Source: Gallalistipes aquisgranensis (GTDB lineage: Bacteria > Bacteroidota > Bacteroidia > Bacteroidales > Rikenellaceae). From it: a stretch of DNA of 64,000 bases. The position numbers and the translations under genes were made by a program. The stretch lies in NCBI RefSeq assembly GCF_014982715.1, contig NZ_JADCJY010000001.1, forward strand, positions 248,001 through 312,000. Direction: 5' to 3'. Below the pieces are notes generated by a model that worked only from the letters and a program-made list of their open reading frames with translations, searched no databases and had not been told where the DNA came from. Shown here piece by piece: positions 34,630 to 44,406 of the stretch (the stretch's first letter is position 1; every line of letters starts with the position of its first letter).

Positions 34630-36120
34630 TCAGCTTTTGATTGAGTTGAGGATGCCCAGCGACTCGTAGGTTTTTTTCAGTTCTTCGTCGTTGTCCGACA
34701 GTACGAGCAGTTTGTCCCCGAGCACGAGCTGCGTGCTGCCCGTCGGTACGAAATAGCGGTCGTCCCGTTTGATCATCACCACCAGCGTGTGTTTGGGCAG
34801 GGTCAGGTCGCGCAGGCAGTCGCCCTTCTCCAGCAGAACGGGGGCCACGTCGATCTCCGAGAGGGCGCTTTTGATGTTTTCCGGCAGGTCGATCGGGAAG
34901 GCGTCCTCCTTCTCCTCCACGGCCAGCCCCAGTATTTTGGCCATGTAGTTGACCGTCGTGCCCTGCACGAGCAGGGAGACGATCGTGATGAAGAAGACGA
35001 TGTTGAAGATAAGGTTGGCGTGCTCCACGCCCGCGATCAGCGGGTAGGTGGCGAAGATGATGGGAACGGCTCCGCGCAGACCCACCCACGAGACGAACCA
35101 GCGGGCCCGCGTGGTCATGTGCCGGAAGGGGAGCAGGCAGAGGAACACCGTGGCCGGACGGGCCACGACGATCATGAAGATGCCCACCAGCAGGCCGATG
35201 CCCGCCACGTGGACCAGTTCCGAAGGGTTGACCAGCAGCCCCAGGGTGAGGAACATGACGATCTGGAAGAGCCATGCGAAACCGTCGAAGAAGGTGGTGA
35301 GGCTCTTTTTGAACACGATCTTGTGGTTGCCGATCACCAGTCCCGCGATATAGACGGCCAGGTAGCCGTTCCCCTTGATCAGGTCGGTGAACGAGAAGAT
35401 GAAGAACACCGTGGCCAGCAGCAGTACGGAGTAGAGCGAACGGTTGTCGATGTTGATTCTGTTCATCAGCAGGATGGCCCCTTTCCCCAGCAGAAAACCC
35501 GATACGGCGCCCACGCTCATCTGTACGATGAAAAGCACGGCCGACTGCTTGAGGTCCATCTCGCCCGAGGCGATGATCTGGATCAGCAGGATGGTGAGCA
35601 TGTAGGCCATCGGGTCGTTGCTTCCGCTCTCGAGCTCCAGCATGGGGCGCAGGCGCTGTTTGAGGCCCTGCCGTTTGGAGCGGAGGATCGAGAAGACCGA
35701 CGCCGAGTCGGTGGAGGACATGACCGCCGCCAGCAGCAGCGACTGTGTGAGCGTGAGGGAGACGAAGCGGTCGAACGCTCCCGAGATGAGCCAGATGAAG
35801 ACGCCCGTGATGCCGGCCGTCAGGACGACGCCCACGGTGGCCAGGATGACGCCCTGTCCGAGCACGGGTTTGATTTCGGAGAATTTGGTGTCCATGCCGC
35901 CCGAGAAGAGGATGATGCTCAGGGCGAGCATGCCGATGAACTGGGCGATGGAAGGGCTGTTGAACTGGATGCCGAACCCGTCGCTTCCGAACAGCATGCC
36001 CACGCCCAGGAACAGCAACAGGGCAGGGACGCCGAAACGGTAGCCGGCTTTGCTGGCCAGTACGCTGACGAAAAGGAGAACGGAGCCGATCAATAGAATG
36101 TTACCGGTATCCAGAATCAT
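34630..36120 (-). CDS. Potassium/proton (or sodium/proton) antiporter, CPA1 type, with TrkA-C domain
   Basis: Inner-membrane cation/proton exchanger. 496 residues: 12-13 membrane segments (ILLIGSVLLFVSVLASKAG at the N-terminus), the CPA1 core around LELESGSNDPMAY with the paired Asn-Asp of the ion site, and a C-terminal RCK_C/TrkA-C domain (DLTLPKHTLVVMIKRDDRYF then VLGDKLLVLSD) that would bind a nucleotide or other regulator. This combination is that of the NhaP2/CvrA group. An in-frame ATG at 36180 would leave almost no leader after the promoter box, so 36120 is preferred. Monocistronic. Confidence 0.9.
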   Translation of the reverse strand: MILDTGNILLIGSVLLFVSVLASKAGYRFGVPALLLFLGVGMLFGSDGFGIQFNSPSIAQFIGMLALSIILFSGGMDTKFSEIKPVLGQGVILATVGVVLTAGITGVFIWLISGAFDRFVSLTLTQSLLLAAVMSSTDSASVFSILRSKRQGLKQRLRPMLELESGSNDPMAYMLTILLIQIIASGEMDLKQSAVLFIVQMSVGAVSGFLLGKGAILLMNRINIDNRSLYSVLLLATVFFIFSFTDLIKGNGYLAVYIAGLVIGNHKIVFKKSLTTFFDGFAWLFQIVMFLTLGLLVNPSELVHVAGIGLLVGIFMIVVARPATVFLCLLPFRHMTTRARWFVSWVGLRGAVPIIFATYPLIAGVEHANLIFNIVFFITIVSLLVQGTTVNYMAKILGLAVEEKEDAFPIDLPENIKSALSEIDVAPVLLEKGDCLRDLTLPKHTLVVMIKRDDRYFVPTGSTQLVLGDKLLVLSDNDEELKKTYESLGILNSIKS

Positions 36121-36195
36121 AGGCGGAATAATTAATTGAATAACGATATAGAATAATAATTCTGCGGGGTCAAAGCCCACACAATACGTATTTTA

Positions 36196-36227
36196 CAAAG
36201 ATAGAGAATCGGACGCATTCCTGCAAA
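36196..36227 (-). promoter_or_regulatory. Antiporter promoter (TTTG 36227-36224, TATCTTTG 36203-36196, minus strand)
   Basis: Full Bacteroidota promoter with a 20-base spacer. Confidence 0.78.
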
Positions 36228-36279
36228 CGCTGTGCCTTTGCGTAACGTTATTTTAACATTAATTTAATGTTTTTCTCTG

Positions 36280-37095
36280 CTACTGGGGGATGAAAATGTA
36301 GCTGATCGTTCCCGTCTGTTTGTCCGGGGCGTTGCGGTCGACGTTGAAGCGGGATTCGCGGGCCGCTCCGAGCGCGGCGTCCACCATGCAGCCGTCGGTC
36401 GTGGAGACGGCACGGTCCACGGATGCCGCCGTGACGCGGCCGTTGCGGTTGACGGTGATGTTCACCGTCACCTCCCCGCCGCCTTCGCACCGGTAGGCCG
36501 GAACCACCAGTTTGACCGACGTGCGTACCGGGTCGACCAGCGAGAAGGAGACCGTCACGCGGCCCTTGATCTTCACGTCCCGGCTCCGGGCCTGTTCCGT
36601 TTTCGTCCGGCGGCCGTCGAGGATGGCCCGTTCTTCGCCCAGCCCCCGTTCGTAGGCCTCCCGGTTGGCCCGGATGCGGCGCTGCACCTCTTCCGCCTCG
36701 TCGTAGATTTCGCCGGCGTCGGTTCCCCGGTCGTCGCGCAGCCGTTCGTTCAGCGTGTTGTCTCCCGCTTCGGCGTTTTCGTTGGAGATCAGGTTGCGGA
36801 TGTCGGAAAAGTCGGCTTCGGCCTCCTGCCTCAGCCGCTCCCGGCGCTCCTCGGGCGTTTCGGGCCGGGGCTCTTCTTCCTGGAAGTCGATGTAGATGGC
36901 TGTCTGCCGTTCCGGGCTTCCCACGGCGATACGGGCCGATACGAATGCGATGGCGGCCACCAGATAGGCGATCACCGTCACGCAGAGCCCCACGCGGTGG
37001 TCGTAGCTCCACGCGCCGATGTCCGTGGGACGCTTCTCGAAGGGAAGCCTCAGCCGCGGCGGCCTGCCGTTGTTCTTCTGATCGGTATCGTTCAT
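36280..37095 (-). CDS. TonB-like energy-transducing protein
   Basis: 271 residues: cytoplasmic N-terminus, one membrane segment (about 38-57, LCVTVIAYLVAAIAFVSARIA), a long charged, Glu/Arg-rich periplasmic spacer (60-180), and a C-terminal alpha/beta domain with INVTVNRNGRVTAASVDRA and GAARESRFNVD...GTISYIFIPQ, the pattern of TonB C-terminal domains (compare the protein at 54818). It probably links the proton gradient to outer-membrane receptors. No exbB/exbD adjoins it. Divergent from lpxC-fabZ, 83 bases apart. Confidence 0.75.
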   Translation of the reverse strand: MNDTDQKNNGRPPRLRLPFEKRPTDIGAWSYDHRVGLCVTVIAYLVAAIAFVSARIAVGSPERQTAIYIDFQEEEPRPETPEERRERLRQEAEADFSDIRNLISNENAEAGDNTLNERLRDDRGTDAGEIYDEAEEVQRRIRANREAYERGLGEERAILDGRRTKTEQARSRDVKIKGRVTVSFSLVDPVRTSVKLVVPAYRCEGGGEVTVNITVNRNGRVTAASVDRAVSTTDGCMVDAALGAARESRFNVDRNAPDKQTGTISYIFIPQ

Positions 37096-37144
37096 CGGAA
37101 TCGCATAAAATCGAACAAAAGTACGATTCTTTTCAAAAATTTAA

Positions 37145-37152
37145 TACCTTTG
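37145..37152 (+). promoter_or_regulatory. -7 box (TACCTTTG) for lpxC-fabZ
   Basis: Consensus, 26 bases before the ATG at 37179. Confidence 0.65.
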
Positions 37153-37178
37153 TGTGCAAATTATTCAAAATCCACATC

Positions 37179-38567
37179 ATGTCCTGTAAACAAAAAACAC
37201 TGAAAGCACCCCTTACATTCAAAGGTAAGGGACTCCATACCGGTGTCGACGTGACGATGACCATACAGCCTGCCGAGGCCAATCACGGAATCGTGTTCAA
37301 GCGCCTCGACCTGCCGGGGGAACCCACCGTGGAAGCCCTTTCGGAAAACGTGACCGACACCGCCCGCGGAACCACCGTCGAGAAAAAAGGCGTGAAGGTG
37401 AGCACCATCGAGCACGTCATGTCCGCCCTGTGGAACAGCGGCGTGGACAACGCGCTGGTCGAGGTGGACGCTCCCGAAGTGCCCATCATGGACGGTTCCG
37501 CCCGGGAGTACGCCCGTTCCATCGCCCGGGTCGGGTTGGAGGAGCAGGCGGCCGAGCGCAAATATTACGAAGTGACCGAAAAGGTCGTCTACTCGATTCC
37601 CGAGAAGGGCGTGGAGATCGCGATCTATCCCGACGAGGAGTTCAGCGTTTCGGTGCACATCGACTACAATTCCCGGGTGCTGGGCAACCAGTATGCCACG
37701 TTCGGCCCCGGCGACGATTTCGCCGAACAGGTGGCTCCCTGCCGCACGTTCGTTTTCCTGCATGAGCTGGAGCCGCTGCTCAAACTGAACCTCATCAAGG
37801 GCGGAGACCTGGACAATGCCATCGTGATCGTGGAGGGTGATGTGCCCGATGCCGAGATCAAACGGCTCGAAGGGGTTTTCAACAAGAAGGACATCCGGGT
37901 GACGGGCGGATACCTGAACAATCTGGAACTGCGGTTCCGCAACGAGCCCGCCCGCCACAAACTGCTCGACATCCTGGGCGATTTCGCCCTGCTGGGCATG
38001 CGGATCAAGGGTAAGGTGATCGCCACCCGTCCCGGTCATTTCGCCAATACGGAGATGGTGAAGATGATCAAGAAGAATATCCGCAAGGAGGGAGTGAAAC
38101 CCGGCGTGAAATACAATCCGTCGGCCGCTCCGGTGTACGACATCAACCAGATCCGCAGCATGCTGCCCCACCGTCCGCCGTTCCTGCTGGTGGACAAGAT
38201 CATCGACATCAATTCGGAGAGCGTGGCCGGTATCAAGAACGTCACGATGAACGAGCCTTTCTTCGTGGGGCATTTCCCCGAAGAGCCCGTCATGCCGGGC
38301 GTGCTGATCGTCGAGGCTATGGCGCAGTGCGGCGGGATTCTTGCGTTGCACGATATTCCCGACCCGGAGAACTACTCGACCTATTTCATGAAGATCGACG
38401 GCGTGAAGTTCAAGCACAAGGTGGTGCCGGGCGATACGCTCCAGTTCGAACTGCGCCTGATGGAGCCCATCCGGCGGGGCATCGTGCTGATGGAAGCGCG
38501 CGCGTTCGTCGGCGACAGGCTGGCGACCGAGGCCGTGCTGATGGCCCAGGTGGCCCGTAACAAATAG
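37179..38567 (+). CDS. lpxC-fabZ: Bifunctional UDP-3-O-acyl-N-acetylglucosamine deacetylase / 3-hydroxyacyl-ACP dehydratase
   Basis: Fusion of two enzymes: LpxC (committed step of lipid A synthesis) and FabZ (dehydration in fatty-acid elongation). 462 residues. LpxC part about 1-305: zinc His79 in STIEHVMSAL and the second site RHKLLDILGDFALLG. FabZ part about 320-462: LPHRPPFLLVDKI and GHFPEEPVMPGVLIVEAMAQ with catalytic His and Glu. The fusion is typical of Bacteroidota and joins the two uses of 3-hydroxyacyl-ACP. lpxA follows 43 bases later, probably in the same operon. The open frame upstream of 37179 is before the promoter. Confidence 0.96.
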   Translation: MSCKQKTLKAPLTFKGKGLHTGVDVTMTIQPAEANHGIVFKRLDLPGEPTVEALSENVTDTARGTTVEKKGVKVSTIEHVMSALWNSGVDNALVEVDAPEVPIMDGSAREYARSIARVGLEEQAAERKYYEVTEKVVYSIPEKGVEIAIYPDEEFSVSVHIDYNSRVLGNQYATFGPGDDFAEQVAPCRTFVFLHELEPLLKLNLIKGGDLDNAIVIVEGDVPDAEIKRLEGVFNKKDIRVTGGYLNNLELRFRNEPARHKLLDILGDFALLGMRIKGKVIATRPGHFANTEMVKMIKKNIRKEGVKPGVKYNPSAAPVYDINQIRSMLPHRPPFLLVDKIIDINSESVAGIKNVTMNEPFFVGHFPEEPVMPGVLIVEAMAQCGGILALHDIPDPENYSTYFMKIDGVKFKHKVVPGDTLQFELRLMEPIRRGIVLMEARAFVGDRLATEAVLMAQVARNK

Positions 38568-38610
38568 AAAACGATGATGACGAAAGATTAACCCCCTAAC
38601 TCTATCTATT

Positions 38611-39414
38611 ATGATCAGCAAGTTGGCTTATATAGACCCGAAAGCCCGTTTGGGCGAGAACGTGACGGTGGAACCGTTCGCGTATATTGCAGGCGATGTC
38701 GTGCTGGGCGACGGATGCTGGGTGGGTCCCGGCGCCGTGATTCTCGACGGGGCGCGGCTGGGCAGGAACTGCAAGGTGCATACGGCGGCCGTGGTGGCCG
38801 GCGTTCCGCAGGACTTGAAATTCAAAGGGGAATATACGACCGCGGTGATCGGCGACAACACCACCATCCGCGAGTGCGCCACCATCAGCCGCGGAACGGC
38901 CGCCAAAGGAACCACGATCGTCGGCAGCAACACGCTGATTATGGCCTACGTGCACGTGGGACACGACTGCGTGGTGGGTAACAACTGCGTGCTGGTGAAC
39001 CGTGTGTCGCTGGCCGGTGAGGTGGAAGTGGGCGACTGGGCCATCCTGGGCGGCCACGTGGCCGTGCACCAGTTCAGCCGCATCGGCGCCCATGCCATGG
39101 TGAGCGGAGGTTCGCTGGTGAGCAAGGACATTCCCCCCTTCGTGAAGGCGGCCCATTTGCCCCTTTCGTTCGTGGGGGCCAATTTCATCGGATTGCGCCG
39201 CCGCGGGTTCACTCCCGAGAAGATCAGTGAGATACAGGAGATTTTCCGGCTGATTTTCCAGAGCGGATTCGGTTATTCGAGGGCTTGCGAAATGGTGCTG
39301 GAACAGGTGCCTTACAGCGAGGAGCGCGACATGATCATCAATTTCATCCGCGAGTCGAAACGGGGTATCCTCAAGCCCTACAATGCATCCAAGGCGGGCG
39401 AAGAGATGGAGTAA
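38611..39414 (+). CDS. lpxA: Acyl-ACP--UDP-N-acetylglucosamine O-acyltransferase
   Basis: First step of lipid A synthesis. 267 residues: a left-handed beta-helix of hexapeptide repeats (for example GENVTVEPFAYIAGDVVLGDG), the catalytic-His segment AYVHVGHDC, and the C-terminal helical part (SEIQEIFRLIFQSGF). Follows lpxC-fabZ. Confidence 0.95.
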   Translation: MISKLAYIDPKARLGENVTVEPFAYIAGDVVLGDGCWVGPGAVILDGARLGRNCKVHTAAVVAGVPQDLKFKGEYTTAVIGDNTTIRECATISRGTAAKGTTIVGSNTLIMAYVHVGHDCVVGNNCVLVNRVSLAGEVEVGDWAILGGHVAVHQFSRIGAHAMVSGGSLVSKDIPPFVKAAHLPLSFVGANFIGLRRRGFTPEKISEIQEIFRLIFQSGFGYSRACEMVLEQVPYSEERDMIINFIRESKRGILKPYNASKAGEEME

Positions 39415-39470
39415 TCGTAAGAAAAAACAAAATAATCCGCTGCCATAGTGCGTTTTTCGATAAAAAGCAT

Positions 39471-39478
39471 TATATTTG
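39471..39478 (+). promoter_or_regulatory. -7 box (TATATTTG) for rimP-nusA
   Basis: Consensus, 77 bases before the rimP ATG; a stem-loop lies in the leader. Confidence 0.65.
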
Positions 39479-39494
39479 TGCGGTAACAAGAGGG

Positions 39495-39520
39495 AAGATG
39501 GGGGCGGAAGTCCCCATCTT
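39495..39520 (+). promoter_or_regulatory. Stem-loop at the 5' end of the rimP-nusA transcript
   Basis: AAGATGGGG (39495-39503) pairs with CCCCATCTT (39512-39520), extended by one G-U pair. It begins about 17 bases after the -7 box, so right at the transcript start, a place where it could stabilise or regulate the mRNA. Confidence 0.5.
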
Positions 39521-39554
39521 TCGTTAGATAAACGACTCGAAACAAGCAATCGAC

Positions 39555-40022
39555 ATGATGGATACAGCTAAAATACGGGCTTTGGCCGAAGAGAGACTCG
39601 CGGGCAGCGATCTGTTCGTGGTCGACGTGACCTGTTCGCCCGCCAACGAGGTGGAGGTGCTGGTGGACAGCGACTCGTCGGTGGCGATCGAGGATTGCGT
39701 GGAGTTGAGCCGTGCGATCGAGGCGTCGCTCGACCGTGACGTGGAGGATTTCGCCCTTACGGTCTCCTCGGCCGGGATCGGCCAGCCGCTGCGGATGCTC
39801 CGCCAGTACCGCAGGCTTATCGGCCGTCCCGTAGAGGTGGTGCTGCTCAGCGGCGTGAAACTGTTGGCCGAACTGAGGGATGCTACCGAAGAGTCCGTCA
39901 CGTTGGCCTACGAGGAGAAGGTGGCCGTCGAGGGCAAGAAACGCAAACAGTTGGTGGAAACCGTGCGGGAGTATCCCCTGAGCGAGGTGAAGTCTACCCG
40001 GGAATATATTGATTTTAAATAA
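39555..40022 (+). CDS. rimP: Ribosome maturation factor
   Basis: 30S subunit maturation. 155 residues with the conserved VDVTCSPANEVEVLVDSD and the ELSRAIEASLDRD, FALTVSSAGIGQPL (the usual VSSPG variant) segments; position directly before nusA and infB confirms it. The start may be 39555 or the next codon (Met-Met). Confidence 0.93.
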   Translation: MMDTAKIRALAEERLAGSDLFVVDVTCSPANEVEVLVDSDSSVAIEDCVELSRAIEASLDRDVEDFALTVSSAGIGQPLRMLRQYRRLIGRPVEVVLLSGVKLLAELRDATEESVTLAYEEKVAVEGKKRKQLVETVREYPLSEVKSTREYIDFK

Positions 40023-40043
40023 AAAAACAGCGATAAAAACCTT

Positions 40044-41273
40044 ATGGACAATCTGAATCTGATAAGCAACTTTGCGGAGTTCAAGGAGCTTAAGAACATT
40101 GACAAGAGCACGATGATCGGCGTGCTGGAGGATGTTTTCCGTCACCTGTTGATCAAGACCTACGAGACGGACGAGAATTTCGACGTCATCATCAACCCCG
40201 AGAAGGGCGACCTCGAAATCTGGCGCAACCGTCAGATCGTCGAGGACGGACAGGTGGAGAATCCCAACCAGCAGATTTCGCTTACGGACGCCCGCAAACT
40301 CGACCCTACCTACGAAGTGGGCGAGGAGGTGGCCGACGAGATCAAGCTCGATTCGTTCGGGCGCCGCGCCGTGCTGTCGCTCCGTCAGAACCTGGCCTCG
40401 CGCATCCTCGATCTGGAGAAGGCCAACCTGTACGACAAGTACAAGGAGAAGGTGGGCGAGATCATCACCGGCGAGGTCTATCAGGTTTGGAAAAAGGAGG
40501 TGCTCGTGCTCGACGACGAGGACAACGAACTGATTCTGCCCAAGAGCGAACAGATTCCGAGCGATTTCTTCCGCAAGGGGGATACGATCCGGGCGATCGT
40601 CTCGAAGGTGGAGATGCGTAACAATACGCCGGCCATCATCCTGTCGCGCACGGCTCCCGAATTCCTGGAGCGGCTCTTCGAGCTGGAGGTTCCCGAGATT
40701 TTCGACGGGCTCATCACGATCAAGAAGATCGTCCGCATTCCGGGCGAGCGCGCCAAGGTGGCCGTGGAGTCGTACGACGAGCGGATCGACCCCGTGGGCG
40801 CCTGCGTGGGTATGAAGGGGTCGCGTATCTATTCGGTGGTCAAGGAGCTGCGTAACGAGAACATCGACGTGGTGAACTGGACCGCCAACACGCAGCTGCT
40901 GATCCAGCGTGCGCTGAACCCGGCCAAAATCTCTTCGATCCATCTCGACGAGGAGAAGAAGACGGCCGCCGTGTACCTCAAGCCCAGCGAAGTGTCGCTG
41001 GCCATCGGCAAGGGCGGCCTCAATATCCGGCTGGCCAGCATGCTGACCGGTTACGACATTGACGTCTACCGCGAGGTGGAGGAAGAGGACGTGGCGCTGG
41101 ACGAATTCTCGGACGAGATCGACCAGTGGATCATCGACCAGTTGAAAGCCATCGGCTGCGACACGGCCAAGAGCGTGCTGGAGATTCCTGCCGAAGAGCT
41201 GGCGCGCCGTACCGATCTGGAGGACGAAACCATCCGCGAGGTGATCGGTATCCTCAAGGCCGAATTCGAATAG
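40044..41273 (+). CDS. nusA: Transcription termination/antitermination protein NusA
   Basis: RNA polymerase-associated factor. 409 residues: N-terminal polymerase-binding domain, S1 domain (GEIITGEVYQVWKKEVLVLDD, about 140-200), then KH domains (ACVGMKGSRIYSVVKELRNENIDVV; IGKGGLNIRLA). It lacks the acidic repeats of E. coli NusA beyond the one helical segment at its end, as usual in the phylum. 21 bases after rimP. Confidence 0.95.
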   Translation: MDNLNLISNFAEFKELKNIDKSTMIGVLEDVFRHLLIKTYETDENFDVIINPEKGDLEIWRNRQIVEDGQVENPNQQISLTDARKLDPTYEVGEEVADEIKLDSFGRRAVLSLRQNLASRILDLEKANLYDKYKEKVGEIITGEVYQVWKKEVLVLDDEDNELILPKSEQIPSDFFRKGDTIRAIVSKVEMRNNTPAIILSRTAPEFLERLFELEVPEIFDGLITIKKIVRIPGERAKVAVESYDERIDPVGACVGMKGSRIYSVVKELRNENIDVVNWTANTQLLIQRALNPAKISSIHLDEEKKTAAVYLKPSEVSLAIGKGGLNIRLASMLTGYDIDVYREVEEEDVALDEFSDEIDQWIIDQLKAIGCDTAKSVLEIPAEELARRTDLEDETIREVIGILKAEFE

Positions 41274-41326
41274 CCCCGCTCCGGGCAGGACGGCGGCTTA
41301 ATTCTTCGTTAATTGCGCCGCATGCC

Positions 41327-41356
41327 TTGAAATTGGAAAATTTAGGAGTATTTTTG
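41327..41356 (+). promoter_or_regulatory. infB promoter (TTG 41327-41329, TATTTTTG 41349-41356)
   Basis: Good Bacteroidota promoter in the 138-base gap after nusA, so infB can be transcribed apart from the operon. An AGGAG stretch 6-10 bases before the ATG is an unusually clear ribosome binding site for this window. Confidence 0.7.
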
Positions 41357-41411
41357 TAAAATGTAACACGACGGGTTTCCGTCACCAAGTAACGCCGAAA
41401 AAGGAGAATAT

Positions 41412-44396
41412 ATGCCCAGTGAAAGAAGAGTCAGGCTCCATCAGGTCGCAAGGGAGTTTAAAGTAGGACAGACCACGATTATCGAGTTTTTAGAGAAGAA
41501 GGGATTCAAGGTGGAGAATTCACCGAGTTCTTTCATCGGGCCCGATGCGTACAGCGTGCTCGAAAAGGAGTTCGGAGGAAACCGCACGGGCGAGACGGTC
41601 AATATCCGGGAAAGGATCAACCTCAAACAGGAGACGATCTCTTTGGGCGACAAAAGAGAGGGCGCTTCCAGGGGGGATTCCGATTTCAAGGATGAGGTCG
41701 TCATCAAAAGCGGCGTTATCAGTGTGAAGGACGAGGTCGCCTCGCGCAGCCATGCACCCAAGATACTCGGTAAGATCGACCTTTCCGCCGGGAATAAGCC
41801 CAAGCCGGCTCCTGCTCCCGCGCCTGCGAAGAGCGCGGCGCCGCAGCCCGAGCCCGTGAAGCCTTCCGCTCCGGCCCCGGCTCCTGCGGTGAAGGAAGAG
41901 CCCGTTCCCGCACCCCGGAACGAGGAACCGGTGCCCGCATCCGTTGCGGAGAATGTTTCCGGAAAGAAGGAGACGGCGGAGCCTGCCGTGGAACCTGCAA
42001 AAGCGGCCGAAACGCCGCGGGAAGCAGCTGCGGCGCCTGTCGCAGAGAAAAAAGAGCCTGTCGTCGCTGCGGCGTCTGCCGAGCCTGTCCCTGCGCCGAA
42101 AGAGCCGGAACCGGCGAAGGTCCCGGAGAAGAGCGCTCCCGTTGCCGAGCCGGTCGTGATCCAGACTAAGACCTACGACGAGCGCCAGGCCGAGAACGAC
42201 GACAACGTATTCCGCCCGAGCGAAGGCAACCGGCTCTCGGGACCGAAAGTGCTGGGTAAGATCGACGTGCAGGCTTTCGACCGGAAGAAGGGCGGGGACC
42301 ATCATAAGCGCGAGAAACGCAAGCGGATCACCAAGGATAAGGTGGACGTGACACGTCCGCAGCCGGCGGCTCCCGGAGGCCAGCGCCCGCAGGGCGGGGG
42401 TGCCGGGGCGCAGGGCGGCAAACCCGGCTTCAGGGATGGCGCTGGGAAGAAGAACAAGGGCGGCAAGGGGGCTCCGAAGCCCGTATTGCGGCCCGAAGTG
42501 AGCGACGAGGACGTACAGAAGCAGATCAAGGATACGCTGGCTCGCCTCACCTCGAAGGGAGGGAAAAGCAAGAGCGCCAAGTACCGCAAGGACAAGCGTG
42601 AAGCCGTTTCGGCCCGCCTGAACGAGGAGATGGAGCGTCAGGAGCAGGACAAGACTACGCTGAAGGTGACCGAATTCGTGACCGTCAGCGAACTGGCCAC
42701 CATGATGGATGTGCCCGTGACGGACGTCATCACTGCCTGCATGAATCTGGGGCTTATGGTGTCGATCAATCAGCGGCTCGATGCCGAGGCGCTGGTGGTC
42801 GTGGCCGAAGAGTTCGGATACAAGGTGGAATTCGTTTCCGTGGACATCCAGGAGGCGATCGAGGAGGAGCACGACGATGAGGAAAACCTCGTGCCGCGTC
42901 CCCCGGTGGTGGCTGTCATGGGCCATGTGGACCACGGTAAGACCTCGCTGCTGGACAATATCCGGAAGACGAACGTGATCGAGGGTGAAGCGGGCGGTAT
43001 CACGCAGCACATCGGCGCGTACAGCGTGGAGCTGAACGGACGCAAGATCACCTTCCTCGACACGCCGGGTCACGAGGCCTTCACAGCGATGCGTGCCCGC
43101 GGTGCGAAGGTGACGGACGTGGCCATCATCATCGTGGCCGCCGACGACAACGTGATGCCCCAGACCATCGAGGCGATCAACCATGCTACGGCGGCGGGTG
43201 TCCCGATGGTGTTCGCCATCAACAAGATCGACAAAGAGGGTGCGAACCCCGACCATATCAAGGAGCAGCTGGCCAATATGAACTACCTGGTCGAGGACTG
43301 GGGCGGCAAGTATCAGTCGCAGGAGATTTCGGCCAAGAAGGGCGTCAACCTCGACAAACTGCTCGAAAAGGTGCTTCTGGAGGCCGAATTCCTCGATCTG
43401 AAGGCCAATCCCGACCGCCGTGCTTCGGGTACGGTGATCGAATCCACCCTCGACAAGGGGCGCGGCTATGTGGCCACGGTGCTCGTGCAGAACGGAACGC
43501 TCCGCGTGGGCGACGTGATGCTCTCGGGCATCCATTCGGGCCGCGTGAAAGCCATGTTCAACGAGCGCGGCAAGAAGGTGAACGAGGCGCCTCCCTCGAC
43601 ACCGGTGCTGGTGCTGGGTCTCAACGGGGCGCCGCAGGCGGGCGACACCTTCAACGTGATGGAGGACGACCGGAGCGCCCGCGAGATCGCCAGCAAGCGT
43701 GAACAGTTGCAGCGCATGCAGGGCCTGCGCACCCAGAAACACGTGACGCTGGACGAGATCGGCCGCCGGATCGCCATCGGCAACTTCAAGGAGTTGAACA
43801 TCATCGTCAAGGGCGACGTGGACGGCTCGATCGAAGCCATGACCGACTCGCTGCTCAAACTCTCGAAGGAGGAGGTGCAGGTGAACGTGATCCACAAGGC
43901 CGTAGGCCAGATTTCGGAGTCGGACGTACTGCTGGCCGCCGCTTCCAACGCCATCATCGTCGGGTTCCAGGTGCGGCCGTCGGCCAGCGCCCGCAAGCTC
44001 GCCGAGAAGGAGGAGATCGAAATCCGTCTCTACTCGATCATCTACGATGCCATCAACGACATCAAGGATGCCATCGAGGGTATGCTCGCTCCGGAGACCA
44101 AGGAGGAGATCGTCTGCTCGGTGGAGGTGATGGAGACCTTCAAGATTTCGAAGGTGGGCACCGTGGCCGGATGTATCGTCCGCGAGGGAAAGATCGCCCG
44201 CAACACCCCGATCCGCGTGATCCGCGACGGTATCGTGGTCTACACGGGACGGCTCGGCTCCCTGAAGCGTTTCAAGGACGACGTGAAGGAGGTGACCAGC
44301 GGTATGGAGTGCGGTCTCAATATCGAAAGCTACAACGATATCCGTGTGGGAGACATCGTGGAAGGTTACGAAACCGTGGAGGTGAAGAAGAAATAG
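41412..44396 (+). CDS. infB: Translation initiation factor IF-2
   Basis: GTPase that brings initiator tRNA to the 30S subunit. 994 residues: IF2_N-like start ([23 protein letters not shown]), a very long Pro/Ala/Glu/Lys-rich low-complexity stretch (about 115-260) and basic Gly-rich linker (about 290-365), a second IF2_N region, then the G domain with [12 protein letters not shown] (504-515), DTPGHEAF and NKID, and the C-terminal domains. Own promoter; 10 bases before the GT10 gene. Confidence 0.97.
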   Translation: MPSERRVRLHQVAREFKVGQTTIIEFLEKKGFKVENSPSSFIGPDAYSVLEKEFGGNRTGETVNIRERINLKQETISLGDKREGASRGDSDFKDEVVIKSGVISVKDEVASRSHAPKILGKIDLSAGNKPKPAPAPAPAKSAAPQPEPVKPSAPAPAPAVKEEPVPAPRNEEPVPASVAENVSGKKETAEPAVEPAKAAETPREAAAAPVAEKKEPVVAAASAEPVPAPKEPEPAKVPEKSAPVAEPVVIQTKTYDERQAENDDNVFRPSEGNRLSGPKVLGKIDVQAFDRKKGGDHHKREKRKRITKDKVDVTRPQPAAPGGQRPQGGGAGAQGGKPGFRDGAGKKNKGGKGAPKPVLRPEVSDEDVQKQIKDTLARLTSKGGKSKSAKYRKDKREAVSARLNEEMERQEQDKTTLKVTEFVTVSELATMMDVPVTDVITACMNLGLMVSINQRLDAEALVVVAEEFGYKVEFVSVDIQEAIEEEHDDEENLVPRPPVVAVMGHVDHGKTSLLDNIRKTNVIEGEAGGITQHIGAYSVELNGRKITFLDTPGHEAFTAMRARGAKVTDVAIIIVAADDNVMPQTIEAINHATAAGVPMVFAINKIDKEGANPDHIKEQLANMNYLVEDWGGKYQSQEISAKKGVNLDKLLEKVLLEAEFLDLKANPDRRASGTVIESTLDKGRGYVATVLVQNGTLRVGDVMLSGIHSGRVKAMFNERGKKVNEAPPSTPVLVLGLNGAPQAGDTFNVMEDDRSAREIASKREQLQRMQGLRTQKHVTLDEIGRRIAIGNFKELNIIVKGDVDGSIEAMTDSLLKLSKEEVQVNVIHKAVGQISESDVLLAAASNAIIVGFQVRPSASARKLAEKEEIEIRLYSIIYDAINDIKDAIEGMLAPETKEEIVCSVEVMETFKISKVGTVAGCIVREGKIARNTPIRVIRDGIVVYTGRLGSLKRFKDDVKEVTSGMECGLNIESYNDIRVGDIVEGYETVEVKKK

Positions 44397-44406
44397 AACC
44401 GGCCCT

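Noticed and set aside
33910-34640. Several overlapping plus-strand frames of 80-140 residues in the region upstream of FecR
   Set aside because: They lie in two or three frames of the same strand over the same bases, have no signal peptide or domain, and are Arg/Gly/Cys-rich as expected from random GC-rich DNA.
41740-42200. Repeat region in infB as a possible recombination hotspot
   Set aside because: The Pro/Ala/Glu-rich stretch is the normal low-complexity linker of Bacteroidota IF-2, not an exact DNA repeat.
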